A program made the position numbers and the translations under genes. A stretch of DNA of 64,000 bases from Halobacillus faecis. Its GTDB lineage: Bacteria; Bacillota; Bacilli; Bacillales; Halobacillaceae. Positions 37,246-44,880 of the stretch are shown here, piece by piece (positions within the stretch are counted from its first letter, which is position 1; every line of letters starts with the position of its first letter). The stretch spans positions 1 through 64,000 of the forward strand of contig NZ_BJYD01000022.1 of NCBI RefSeq assembly GCF_007991335.1, in the 5' to 3' direction. Under the pieces are notes generated by a model. That model ran no database searches. It was not told the origin of the DNA and saw nothing but the letters and a program-made list of their open reading frames with translations.

Positions 37246-37823
37246 TCTCGATCCATCTCCTTCTGTTGGTTGGAACGATACATCTCAAAAGTACCTGCGA
37301 ATACTTCTTCGTTACCTACATAACTATGCACATTCACAAGTGTTCGTCCCTTTTCATCGTCCCCTTTGACCGTCGCTTTGGCCACCACACGTTCTCCAAG
37401 TTTTACTGGACGTGTGAATGTGATCTCAGAATGCGCCGTAAGCGCGAGTTCATCGTTGATCAAGGCGACGGCCAGGGAATTGGCTTGTGCAAATAAATAG
37501 TGACCTCTAGCGATATGGTTTCTCGAAAAAACATGTTCCGGACGGATATCCAAAATCGAAATGGCACGGTCGTCCAATTCCAGGTCCACCACTTCCCCGA
37601 TGATTTCCTCCACCGGTAATGCTTTTACCGTTTCATTCCATTCTTGCGTGGCAACCGATTTGATGCGTTCACGCAATTCCGGAATTCCGAGTTCCATTCG
37701 ATCAAGCCTTATGGTCTGAATGCTGACCCCGAATGTCTTTGCTAATTCTTCGTCTGTAATGAAGGGGGTATGGTCTATTTTCGTTTTCAATTCTTCCTGA
37801 CGTACTTTTTTAGACTTCTTCAT
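37242..37823 (-). CDS. fapR: Malonyl-CoA-responsive lipid repressor FapR
   Basis: 193 residues. DeoR-like helix-turn-helix at about 20-50 ([20 protein letters not shown]) and a C-terminal hotdog domain (about 75-190) that binds malonyl-CoA or malonyl-ACP. It represses membrane lipid genes until malonyl-CoA accumulates. Start at 37823 ([13 protein letters not shown]) follows GGTGG. First gene of the lipid operon. Confidence 0.97.
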   Translation of the reverse strand: MKKSKKVRQEELKTKIDHTPFITDEELAKTFGVSIQTIRLDRMELGIPELRERIKSVATQEWNETVKALPVEEIIGEVVDLELDDRAISILDIRPEHVFSRNHIARGHYLFAQANSLAVALINDELALTAHSEITFTRPVKLGERVVAKATVKGDDEKGRTLVNVHSYVGNEEVFAGTFEMYRSNQQKEMDRE

Positions 37824-37861
37824 ACGAATGCCACCGTTCATTTAGTCATAATTTCATCACC

Positions 37862-37878
37862 TTATGACTAGGTACTAA
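37862..37878 (-). promoter_or_regulatory. FapR operator
   Basis: Minus strand TTAGTACCTAGTCATAA is nearly the published B. subtilis FapR box (TTAGTACCTAGTCTTAA). It overlaps the -10 of the fapR promoter, so binding would block RNA polymerase and give autoregulation. Confidence 0.88.
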
Positions 37879-37903
37879 TAGTAATATATAATACCAAGTT
37901 CAA
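37875..37903 (-). promoter_or_regulatory. fapR operon promoter
   Basis: Minus strand: TTGAAC (37898-37903), 17 bases, TATTAG (37875-37880). The 37904-38079 stretch upstream holds no gene; an open frame across it shares no similarity with known proteins. Confidence 0.6.
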
Positions 37904-38079
37904 TTACGCAAGGATTTGCTTAGGATTCCCTATTTTCCACTCCCTAATAATTGTTTTAAACGTTCCCATTATGTTTGATAGCCGTTGGAGCACGGAGAAT
38001 GAATTATTTTCCATAGGAGCTTTGAACATGATCAGAGTATGGTCTGTCGAGATCCCGTAATCGATGACTTCCTTAACAA

Positions 38080-38112
38080 AGGAAAACACCCAGCTCCTGG
38101 AAGCCGAGTGTT
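38080..38112 (-). terminator. Terminator after recG
   Basis: Minus strand: AACAC-TCGGCT ... AGCTGG-GTGTT then TTCCTTT. An interrupted stem with a modest T-rich tail. Confidence 0.55.
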
Positions 38113-38123
38113 CGTTTGGATCG

Positions 38124-40169
38124 TTAGTCCAACACATTCCCGAGAAGGTGCTGGTCACTATAAACGTGTTCTTTTAACGCTTTGTATCGTTGGTCATTAT
38201 CCAGCGTATTCTCCATAATCATTTCAGCCGCATCTTTTCTTGCGGTTTCGAGAGCCCGATAATCATGAACCATGTCACCGACTTTAAATTCAGGAAGACC
38301 GCTTTGTTTTTTGCCGAAAAAGTCACCAGGACCACGAAGCTTCAAATCTTGTTCGGATAATTCAAAGCCATCATTCGTTTCGGTCATTATTCTCATCCGT
38401 TCTTTTCCTACGTCTCCCTTGGGATCACCCAATAGAATACAGTAACTTTGATCAGCACCACGCCCTACCCGTCCTCTCAGTTGGTGGAGTTGGGATAGGC
38501 CGAATCTTTGTGCATCATAAATGACCATAACCGTTGCATTCGGGACGTTCACCCCTACCTCGACAACCGTTGTGGAGACGAGAATTTTCAGCTCGTTTAC
38601 AGCAAACTGCTGCATAACGCTCTCTTTTTCTTCGTTATGGAGACGACCATGCATCAACCCGACTGATGTGGAAGGCTCAAAAACAGCGCTAAGCTGATCA
38701 TAGAGGTCGATGGCATTTTGAATATCAAGTTGGTCCGACTCTTCGATTAATGGACAAATGACGTAAGCCTGGTGTCCCTGGTCGATCTCTTTCTGGATGA
38801 AACTTAAAACACGGTTGGTCATTTCCCCTTTGACCCAATACGTATCTACAGGTTTTCTTCCTGCTGGCATTTCATCAATAACACTTACATCCATATCTCC
38901 GAATGCCGTAATCGCAAGTGTTCTTGGGATAGGTGTAGCCGTCATGAATAAGACATCAGGGGAAAGACCTTTATCCCGTAATGATCTGCGCTGTTCAACC
39001 CCAAATCGGTGCTGCTCATCAACGATGACGAAGCCAAGATTCTTAAAAACGACCTCGTCCTGAATGAGCGCATGGGTGCCGACCAAGATATCGATTTCTT
39101 CCTGCTCAACGGCTTCAAGAATTTCTCTTCTCCGCTTTCCTTTTATAGATCCTGTCAGCAAAGCAACTTTAGCACGTCCTTCAAACATTTCTTTCAAGGA
39201 ATGGTAATGTTGTTCTGCCAGAATTTCTGTCGGAACCATGAGAGCCCCCTGATGACCTGCAGTAATCGATGCGTAAAGAGCAATCGCGGCAACCGCTGTC
39301 TTCCCTGATCCAACGTCCCCTTGCAGCAGACGGTTCATTCTGTGCGGACTTTTCATGTCATTCAAAATTTCTGCCAGCGACCGTTTCTGAGCAGAAGTCA
39401 ATTCGAATGGCAGCGACTGAACAAATGCCGTCAACTGATCGTTGTCATACATTTGGCCAATCCCTGTTGTCGATTCTCGGTTATGTTTCCTTAACAGCTG
39501 CATTTTCAATTGAAACAGAAGAAACTCTTCATAAATAAAGCGACGCTTGGCATGCTTCAACATAACCCTGGTCTCAGGATAATGCATTTGGTTCAATGCT
39601 TGAGAACGGTCAGGAAGTTTGTATGCAAGAGCCAGATCTTCTGGAAGAATGTCAGGAATATCTGCACTGTAATCATCAAGAGCGTTTTTGATCACTTTCC
39701 TTAATGTATTGAGGTTGACTCCTTCTTTTAACGTGTACACAGGCTGGATAGGTTCCTGACTTTTCGATTCTCCTTTTTTAAACTGACTGACCGTTATTTG
39801 GAGTCTCTGCTGATCCCATTTCCCTGTTACTGTAACCGTATCCCCCTGATTCAACTGTTTCTTAGCAAAAGCACGATTAAACATGACAGCTTTTACCGCA
39901 AACTGATCGACTTGAAGGGTAAAAGTCAGCCTTGATTTTTTCCTGCCATAAAAGCTTAAAGCTGGTTCAGAGACGATCTCGCCTTCAATAGTTGCCTTCT
40001 CATTATGCGTGAGTTCAGTAAGAGGTTTCACTTCATAGGTGTCATAACGGTGCGGAAAGTAGAATAACAGATCCTCCACCGTAAAGAGTCCAAGCTCATT
40101 CAATTGTGATTGTAGTTTGTCTCCTACTCCTTTAACTTCACTGATCGATTGCTGCAACACGTCATTCAC
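38124..40169 (-). CDS. recG: ATP-dependent DNA helicase RecG
   Basis: 681 residues. N-terminal wedge domain (OB fold), then helicase motifs: GDVGSGKTAVAAIAL near 285, DEQHRFGVEQR, TATPIPRT, and the C-terminal QLRGRVGRG. It remodels stalled forks and branched DNA. Its ATG overlaps the sdaAA stop (ATGA). Confidence 0.98.
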   Translation of the reverse strand: MNDVLQQSISEVKGVGDKLQSQLNELGLFTVEDLLFYFPHRYDTYEVKPLTELTHNEKATIEGEIVSEPALSFYGRKKSRLTFTLQVDQFAVKAVMFNRAFAKKQLNQGDTVTVTGKWDQQRLQITVSQFKKGESKSQEPIQPVYTLKEGVNLNTLRKVIKNALDDYSADIPDILPEDLALAYKLPDRSQALNQMHYPETRVMLKHAKRRFIYEEFLLFQLKMQLLRKHNRESTTGIGQMYDNDQLTAFVQSLPFELTSAQKRSLAEILNDMKSPHRMNRLLQGDVGSGKTAVAAIALYASITAGHQGALMVPTEILAEQHYHSLKEMFEGRAKVALLTGSIKGKRRREILEAVEQEEIDILVGTHALIQDEVVFKNLGFVIVDEQHRFGVEQRRSLRDKGLSPDVLFMTATPIPRTLAITAFGDMDVSVIDEMPAGRKPVDTYWVKGEMTNRVLSFIQKEIDQGHQAYVICPLIEESDQLDIQNAIDLYDQLSAVFEPSTSVGLMHGRLHNEEKESVMQQFAVNELKILVSTTVVEVGVNVPNATVMVIYDAQRFGLSQLHQLRGRVGRGADQSYCILLGDPKGDVGKERMRIMTETNDGFELSEQDLKLRGPGDFFGKKQSGLPEFKVGDMVHDYRALETARKDAAEMIMENTLDNDQRYKALKEHVYSDQHLLGNVLD

Positions 40170-41050
40170 TCTTTCTTCAACGATATTCCATACACTTTGG
40201 CTTCCAATTCACGTCCTGTTGGTGTAGCCGCAAGTCCACCTTGCGCCGTTTCCCTGAACGCTGAAGGCATGCGCTGCCCGACTTTGTACATCGCATCAAT
40301 TACTTCATCACAAGGAATTCGACTCGTCACACCTGCAAGAGCCATATCCGCAGCTACGACTGCGTTCGAGGAACCCATAGCATTCCTCTTCACGCAAGGC
40401 ACTTCTACGAGACCTGCAACAGGATCACAAATGAGCCCGAGCATATTCTTCAACGTAATAGCCATCGCTTCGGCAGATTGTGAAGGGGTACCCCCAGCCA
40501 TTTCAACGATTGCAGCGGCAGCCATTCCAGCCGCTGACCCGACTTCTGCCTGGCAGCCTCCCGCAGCTCCTGAAATAGAAGCGTTATTAGCTACAACAAA
40601 CCCGAAGGCACCTGAAGTAAACAGGTAACGAACCATCTGCTCCCGTGTAGGGTTCAATTGATTTTTTACAGCAAAGAGTGTCCCTGGTACACAACCGGCA
40701 CTTCCTGCAGTAGGAGTAGCACAGATGGTCCCCATGGCTGCGTTCACCTCATTGGTTGCCACCGCTTTACTGACGGCATCCATAAGAAGATTTCCGGATA
40801 ACGGGGTATGGTTTTTCATATAGTTTTGGATGAGTACCGCATCTCCCCCAGTCAAACCACTGTGTGACTTAACTCCCTTCAAACCATCTTCTATCGCTTT
40901 TTCCATTACATCAAGATTTCTTTCCATTTGAGAGAACACTTGCTCCCTCGTTAGTTGTTTTACTTCCATCTCCTGACGAATCATAACTTCAGAGATTTGG
41001 ATATTTTCACTTTCTGCTAATTCTACGAGTTCAGCTACATTTCTAAACAT
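40166..41050 (-). CDS. sdaAA: L-serine dehydratase, iron-sulfur subunit alpha
   Basis: 294 residues. Cluster-binding cysteines lie in TICATPTAGSAGCVPGT, GLICDPVAGLVEVPCVKRN and the Gly/Ala-rich middle. It deaminates serine to pyruvate and ammonia with SdaAB. Follows sdaAB by 20 bases; coupled to recG. Confidence 0.97.
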   Translation of the reverse strand: MFRNVAELVELAESENIQISEVMIRQEMEVKQLTREQVFSQMERNLDVMEKAIEDGLKGVKSHSGLTGGDAVLIQNYMKNHTPLSGNLLMDAVSKAVATNEVNAAMGTICATPTAGSAGCVPGTLFAVKNQLNPTREQMVRYLFTSGAFGFVVANNASISGAAGGCQAEVGSAAGMAAAAIVEMAGGTPSQSAEAMAITLKNMLGLICDPVAGLVEVPCVKRNAMGSSNAVVAADMALAGVTSRIPCDEVIDAMYKVGQRMPSAFRETAQGGLAATPTGRELEAKVYGISLKKE

Positions 41051-41070
41051 GTGAGCTCTCCTTTCTTTAT

Positions 41071-41733
41071 TTAATCTGATATTTTAGCTACTTGTGTAAT
41101 GTGATCTGCTCGTTCAAGTTCATCTAGGATCGAATCATCAATGTTCTGATCCACTTCGATGACCATCAAGGCTTGTTCCCCTTGTGCTTTACGGGACACT
41201 TCCATGCGTCCGATATTGATTTGGTTTTTCGCTAATATAGCTGTTGCCGAGGCAATTGCACCGTAACGATCATTGTGAATAAGAAGAATTGCCGGGTGAC
41301 TTCCAGATAAGCGGAGTTCAAAACCATTCAATTCCGTGATTTCCGCTTTTCCTCCCCCGATTGAGATTCCGACTAACTCGAGCTCTCCATCATCATCACC
41401 AATTTTAACTCTTGCCGTGTTGGGATGATCCGTATGGGCATCTTCTTCGTGAAATCTTATCTTCATGCCATTTTTCCGAGCTGTAACGAGTGATTGACTG
41501 ATTCGTTCATCATACGTATCGTAATCTAGCAATCCACCAATGATGGCTACATCAGTGCCGTGACCTTTATATGTTTTCGCAAAGGATCCATACAAATGAA
41601 TATGGGCATATTTTGGTTCCCTGCCAAATAAGTGACGTGCGGCACGCCCGATTCTGGCCGCTCCTGCGGTGTGTGAACTGGATGGTCCAATCATGATGGG
41701 ACCGATAATATCGAATACTGAACGATATTTCAT
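41071..41733 (-). CDS. sdaAB: L-serine dehydratase, subunit beta
   Basis: 220 residues. MKYRSVFDIIGPIMIGPSSS is the family start, followed by HTAGAARIG, and a C-terminal ACT domain (about 145-220) likely sensing serine. The start at 41733 is preferred to one three codons earlier. First gene of sdaAB-sdaAA-recG. Confidence 0.97.
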   Translation of the reverse strand: MKYRSVFDIIGPIMIGPSSSHTAGAARIGRAARHLFGREPKYAHIHLYGSFAKTYKGHGTDVAIIGGLLDYDTYDERISQSLVTARKNGMKIRFHEEDAHTDHPNTARVKIGDDDGELELVGISIGGGKAEITELNGFELRLSGSHPAILLIHNDRYGAIASATAILAKNQINIGRMEVSRKAQGEQALMVIEVDQNIDDSILDELERADHITQVAKISD

Positions 41734-41768
41734 GAGAATCACCTTCCCTTTTCATCTATATATAAAGA

Positions 41769-41783
41769 AAGAAAACGCTTTCT
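41769..41783. promoter_or_regulatory. cre-like (CcpA) site at sdaAB
   Basis: AAGAAAACGCTTTCT matches WTGNAANCGNWNNCW with one mismatch and is palindromic around CG. It covers the expected start of sdaAB transcription, so CcpA could repress serine breakdown when glucose is present. Binding is inferred. Confidence 0.5.
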
Positions 41784-41788
41784 ACTAT

Positions 41789-41812
41789 ATTATAATCCTT
41801 TTATATCTTAAC
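41789..41812 (-). promoter_or_regulatory. sdaAB promoter
   Basis: Minus strand: a perfect TATAAT at 41789-41794 with a weak TTGTGT 16 bases upstream. Confidence 0.5.
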
Positions 41813-41862
41813 ACAAACTGTTGTTCTACACCTCATTTTTTACAAAAAGCGAACAAATCAGG

Positions 41863-41891
41863 TTGATAGATTGACGATTTACGAGTAAAAT
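41863..41891 (+). promoter_or_regulatory. Permease gene promoter
   Basis: TTGATA (41863-41868), 17 bases, TAAAAT (41886-41891). The leader contains a small hairpin, GGTTAC-TCG-GTAACC, at about 41903-41917, and is too short for a purine riboswitch. Confidence 0.55.
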
Positions 41892-41954
41892 AAACGTTTG
41901 TGGGTTACTCGGTAACCGGGCGGGAGAGGGATAAATTTCATAGAGGAGATTCAA

Positions 41955-43223
41955 ATGCTCAATCAGCATCATCAAAAAGTGAGCTGGAAGAAAGAAGGAT
42001 TGGCTGGGTTAATCGGTTATTTCACGACCGTCTACATCGTGGCCGTAAACAGTCAAATCCTTCATAGTGCAGGTCTGCCGCTTGAGAGCGGCATGATTGC
42101 AACGATTCTTGCCAGTGCACTCGGCTGTTTGATCATGGCCATATACGCCAATGCGCCTATGGTTCTCATTCCAGGAATGGGTGTCAACGCTCTATTCGCT
42201 TACTCCATCGTTGAAGGATCGGGGATGACTTTTCAAGAAGGGCTGGCTGTTGTATTCGTAGCCTCCCTCATCTTTCTAGTCACAGCTTTTACCAAACTTG
42301 GTGACTGGCTGAAACATGCCATTCCCGCTTCCCTGAAACATGCGATTACGGTTGGTCTTGGATTGTTTTTGACGTTGATCGGATTAGAAAAAGGCGGCCT
42401 TGTTGTAAGAGGAGAACATTCTTTGATTACTCTCGGCAACCCTTCTTCTGCGATTGTCATCACAAGTATCCTCACCTTGTTTATTGGGATTTTCCTTTTC
42501 ACAAGAAATGTTCCCGGTAACTTCTTGGTGACGATGATTGCAGGGACCATGATCGCTCATTTCACAGGAGTATTGGGTGAACGCGGAGATTCTCTCGCAC
42601 TCAGCGAACAATCCTGGGTTTTCATGCCGGACTTCACAAGTGTGACCGGCTTCGGGTTCTGGATGGCTGTTTTCCCGCTTGCAATCGTTCTTATTTTTGA
42701 GAATATGGGACTCATCCACGGACAATTGGATATGCTGGATCAACAAAGCAAATTCAAAAAGTCCTATCAGGCCTCTGCCTTTTCAGCATTAAGTACGGGA
42801 TTCCTCGGTACATCACCGACGGTTTCTTCTGCTGAGAGTGCAGCTGTCATTGCATCCGGAGGAAAGTCAGGACGAGCAGCACTAACGATGGCTGTCTTAT
42901 TCATTGGCACCATCTTTTTGATTCCTTGGATTTCCATGGTTCCATCTACCGCTATCGCACCGATCCTCATCATCGTCGGAGCGCTGATGGTACAGAATAT
43001 TAAGGAAATCCCACTGGATCAATTATCTGAAGCGATGCCAGCCTTTCTGATTATCGTGATGATTCCATTCACCTACTCCATCGCTGATGGAATGGCTTTT
43101 GGATTTATCGCTTACCCGATCGTAAAGTTCGCCATCGGAAAGCAAAGAGAACTAACTACGCCAGTCGTACTCATTGCCATGGTCTTTCTCATTGAATTTA
43201 TCATGCGCTCGCTTGGTCATTAA
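41955..43223 (+). CDS. AzgA-type (NCS2) purine base permease
   Basis: 422 residues with about 12-14 membrane segments. Family features include the start KEGLAGLIGYFTTVYIVAVN, IPGMGVNALFAYSIV, GLGLFLTLIGLEKGGLVV and TSPTVSSAESAAVIASGGKS. AzgA-like carriers such as B. subtilis PbuG and PbuO import hypoxanthine, guanine or adenine by proton symport; the exact base is not readable here. AGAGGAG lies before the ATG. It is divergent from sdaAB and has no equivalent at this place in B. subtilis. Confidence 0.88.
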   Translation: MLNQHHQKVSWKKEGLAGLIGYFTTVYIVAVNSQILHSAGLPLESGMIATILASALGCLIMAIYANAPMVLIPGMGVNALFAYSIVEGSGMTFQEGLAVVFVASLIFLVTAFTKLGDWLKHAIPASLKHAITVGLGLFLTLIGLEKGGLVVRGEHSLITLGNPSSAIVITSILTLFIGIFLFTRNVPGNFLVTMIAGTMIAHFTGVLGERGDSLALSEQSWVFMPDFTSVTGFGFWMAVFPLAIVLIFENMGLIHGQLDMLDQQSKFKKSYQASAFSALSTGFLGTSPTVSSAESAAVIASGGKSGRAALTMAVLFIGTIFLIPWISMVPSTAIAPILIIVGALMVQNIKEIPLDQLSEAMPAFLIIVMIPFTYSIADGMAFGFIAYPIVKFAIGKQRELTTPVVLIAMVFLIEFIMRSLGH

Positions 43224-43274
43224 TTTATCTGCAGCGCAATTATGCTCTGTACCCTTAATTGGGTACAAAAAGCA

Positions 43275-43311
43275 AATAAATCCCGTACATCCATGATGTA
43301 CGGGATTTATT
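43275..43311. terminator. Bidirectional terminator between permease and orphan gene
   Basis: AATAAATCCCGTACATC, loop CAT, GATGTACGGGATTTATT: a perfect 17-base stem. The minus strand continues into TGCTTTTTG. It overlaps the last codons of the gene at 43307. A smaller stem, TGTACCC-TTAATT-GGGTACA, precedes it at 43248-43267. Confidence 0.85.
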
Positions 43312-43693
43312 GTATTCTCCAGCGTAAAACAATGGTTAGCTGACAACATTCTACTTGTTGGTTGCTTGCAGACAAATGAATTTTCATCTGGTCGGGATTA
43401 TATTCCGCTTGAAAGGGAGACTCCACACCAGAGCTTCGAATCAACGTGTTTACTTTTGATTGATCCGACTCTTGAGCAGCCCCCATTATATCATTGGCAA
43501 AATCATGAGAATTGCTGATTCTTCCCACTACTTTCCTGGCATCATCCATCAACTTTTCCATCTCTGAGGCAGACTGAACAAACATATCCTCATCAACTTC
43601 CGGATATAACCGGATAGAACGACGTTGATGATCATGATAGTAAACAGTTGGATATACGAAAGGGACATAGCACGGAACCCATACGACATACAT
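43307..43693 (-). CDS. Unidentified 128-residue protein with aromatic N-terminus
   Basis: Not recognised. The first 22 residues are rich in Tyr, Val, Pro and Trp (MYVVWVPCYVPFVYPTVYYH), then a basic patch and a soluble alpha/beta body with a CC pair near the end (QQVECCQLTIVLRWR). It is not a typical signal peptide or membrane segment. GGGGGG lies before the ATG. Its tail sits in the terminator. Sequence style and codon use look genuine. Aromatic-rich small proteins are common in spore coats, but that link is speculation. Confidence 0.7.
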   Translation of the reverse strand: MYVVWVPCYVPFVYPTVYYHDHQRRSIRLYPEVDEDMFVQSASEMEKLMDDARKVVGRISNSHDFANDIMGAAQESDQSKVNTLIRSSGVESPFQAEYNPDQMKIHLSASNQQVECCQLTIVLRWRIQ

Positions 43694-43800
43694 ATAAAAA
43701 CCCCCCGGGCCCTTTAGAACATTTCCTCCTCTTATAAACTATTATTAAATATATGTACCCCACATCATTTCAGAAGCTTCAAATCTCCTCCCCTTCCTGT

Positions 43801-44065
43801 AACGCTCCCTTTATTGTAAAACTCTGCTTCGAGATAACCGGGGTTCGTTTACTGCATCGAGTGGTTTCAAGACACTTATATGGCCATGGGGCTCAGCGAA
43901 ACGGTGAGACTCCTATAGGACGTGTAGGACAGGTTAGACCTCACAAAACGAAGTCCGAGGAGGCTCACCGCCCGCCCCTTGGAAAACGAACGGTTTCCCG
44001 GAGCCCCTAAACGCACCCCATCTCGAAATCGTTTTTTTACAAAATCCTGCCATTTAACTTAATAA
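43801..44065. repeat. Family 1 repeat, copy C
   Basis: Left end AACGCTCCCTTTATTGTAAA then ACTCTGCTTCGAGATA; right end CCCATCTCGAAATCG then ACAAAATCCTGCCATTTAAC. The core is GGTGAGACTCCTATAGGACG, a GAC-rich middle, then GAGGAGGCTCACCG and CCCGCCCC. Inner arm GGGGCTC (about 43888) pairs with GAGCCCC (about 44001). It occupies most of the gap between the orphan gene and hsp20. Confidence 0.7.
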
Positions 44066-44094
44066 CGATACAATAATGGATAAAAAAGTCATCT

Positions 44095-44125
44095 AAAAAG
44101 CGCCCAGAAATTCTGGACGCTTTTT
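44095..44125 (-). terminator. Terminator after the Hsp20 gene
   Basis: Minus strand: AAAAAGCGTCCAGAA, TTTCTGG-GCGCTTTTT; a stem with one mismatch flanked by A and T runs, working in both directions. Confidence 0.85.
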
Positions 44126-44138
44126 ACTATGTGCGAGG

Positions 44139-44588
44139 TTATTGATCATCTACATCTATGACCTTGATTGTAGAGTTATGCTTTGGAAATACGATCGTAA
44201 GAACGCCACCTTTAAAGGATGCACTGCTTGCTGTCTCCGCCACGGCAAAGGGAAGGGTCACCACGCGTTCTCTTTGGCTTAATGAATGAGAACGGTGGTA
44301 ATAATGAGCCTCTTCATTCTTCACTTCTCTTAGTTGCCGTTCATCCACGCGGATTCGAAGCTGATTCCCAGATCGATCTATGCGTATTTGCTCTCGCGAC
44401 ACATTAGGAAGGTAAGCTTCGACAGTAACATCTCGATCTGTTTCGAACACTTCCACAGGGATTGTGGTCTGTTGAAAAAAGTCATGGACGTGCTTAATCG
44501 ATTCGTCAAAGAACGAGTCGAACGCCTTGACGATGTCACGAAAACTCTTGTCAAACAAATCCGGCAGTTGTTTATGTTTATCATCCAT
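44139..44588 (-). CDS. Hsp20/alpha-crystallin small heat-shock protein
   Basis: 149 residues. The alpha-crystallin domain spans about 45-140: VEVFETDRDVTVEAYLPNVS, REQIRIDRSGNQLRIRVDER, and the closing motif ASFKGGVLTIVFPK. The C-terminal IKVIDV carries a family-like IxV/I tail. Small Hsps hold unfolded proteins. AGAGGTG precedes the ATG. A 10-base inverted repeat lies directly upstream. It is absent from this place in B. subtilis. Confidence 0.93.
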   Translation of the reverse strand: MDDKHKQLPDLFDKSFRDIVKAFDSFFDESIKHVHDFFQQTTIPVEVFETDRDVTVEAYLPNVSREQIRIDRSGNQLRIRVDERQLREVKNEEAHYYHRSHSLSQRERVVTLPFAVAETASSASFKGGVLTIVFPKHNSTIKVIDVDDQ

Positions 44589-44605
44589 ACCTTTGCACCT
44601 CTTTT

Positions 44606-44634
44606 TGCATAAAGTCTGCCCTACACTTTATGCA
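44606..44634. promoter_or_regulatory. CIRCE-shaped inverted repeat upstream of hsp20
   Basis: TGCATAAAGT (44606-44615), nine bases, ACTTTATGCA (44625-44634): perfect 10-base arms with a 9-base spacer, 18 bases before the start codon. CIRCE has the same 9-N9-9 layout but a different sequence (TTAGCACTC). It could be an operator or an mRNA hairpin next to the ribosome site. The 44640-44843 stretch upstream shows nothing else clear. Confidence 0.6.
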
Positions 44635-44843
44635 CGGCGCTCGGTTTGGTGAACATTTCACTTATGAATGAAAATCTTGACCTGAAGTTACAGGCTGGAT
44701 GTACCCTTTGCGTATAACAAAATCTCCAAACCTTTCATCATCTTCCCGTTTTATGTACACTTCTCTCATTTTCCGGGTGTACCTTGATTGTTATTTTTCC
44801 GAATAGAGATCACCTTCGGTTTAAGCTGTTGGGAAAGCAAGCA

Positions 44844-44871
44844 TAAAAAACGCAGCCCTAGGGCTGCGTTT
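44844..44871 (-). terminator. Terminator after fakA
   Basis: AAACGCAGCCCTAGGGCTGC then GTTT, a perfect palindrome; the minus strand runs on into TTTTTATGC. Confidence 0.85.
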
Positions 44872-44880
44872 CGACACGAA

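Noticed and set aside
37904-38158. 84-codon minus-strand frame between recG and fapR
   Set aside because: It overlaps the recG 3' end and terminator, has no ribosome site and no recognisable sequence.
41892-41954. Possible purine riboswitch ahead of the AzgA-type permease
   Set aside because: The leader is about 60 bases and has only a small hairpin; the conserved purine aptamer core is not there.
44606-44634. CIRCE element for HrcA at hsp20
   Set aside because: The 9-base spacing fits, but the arms do not match TTAGCACTC, so it was kept as an unknown inverted repeat.
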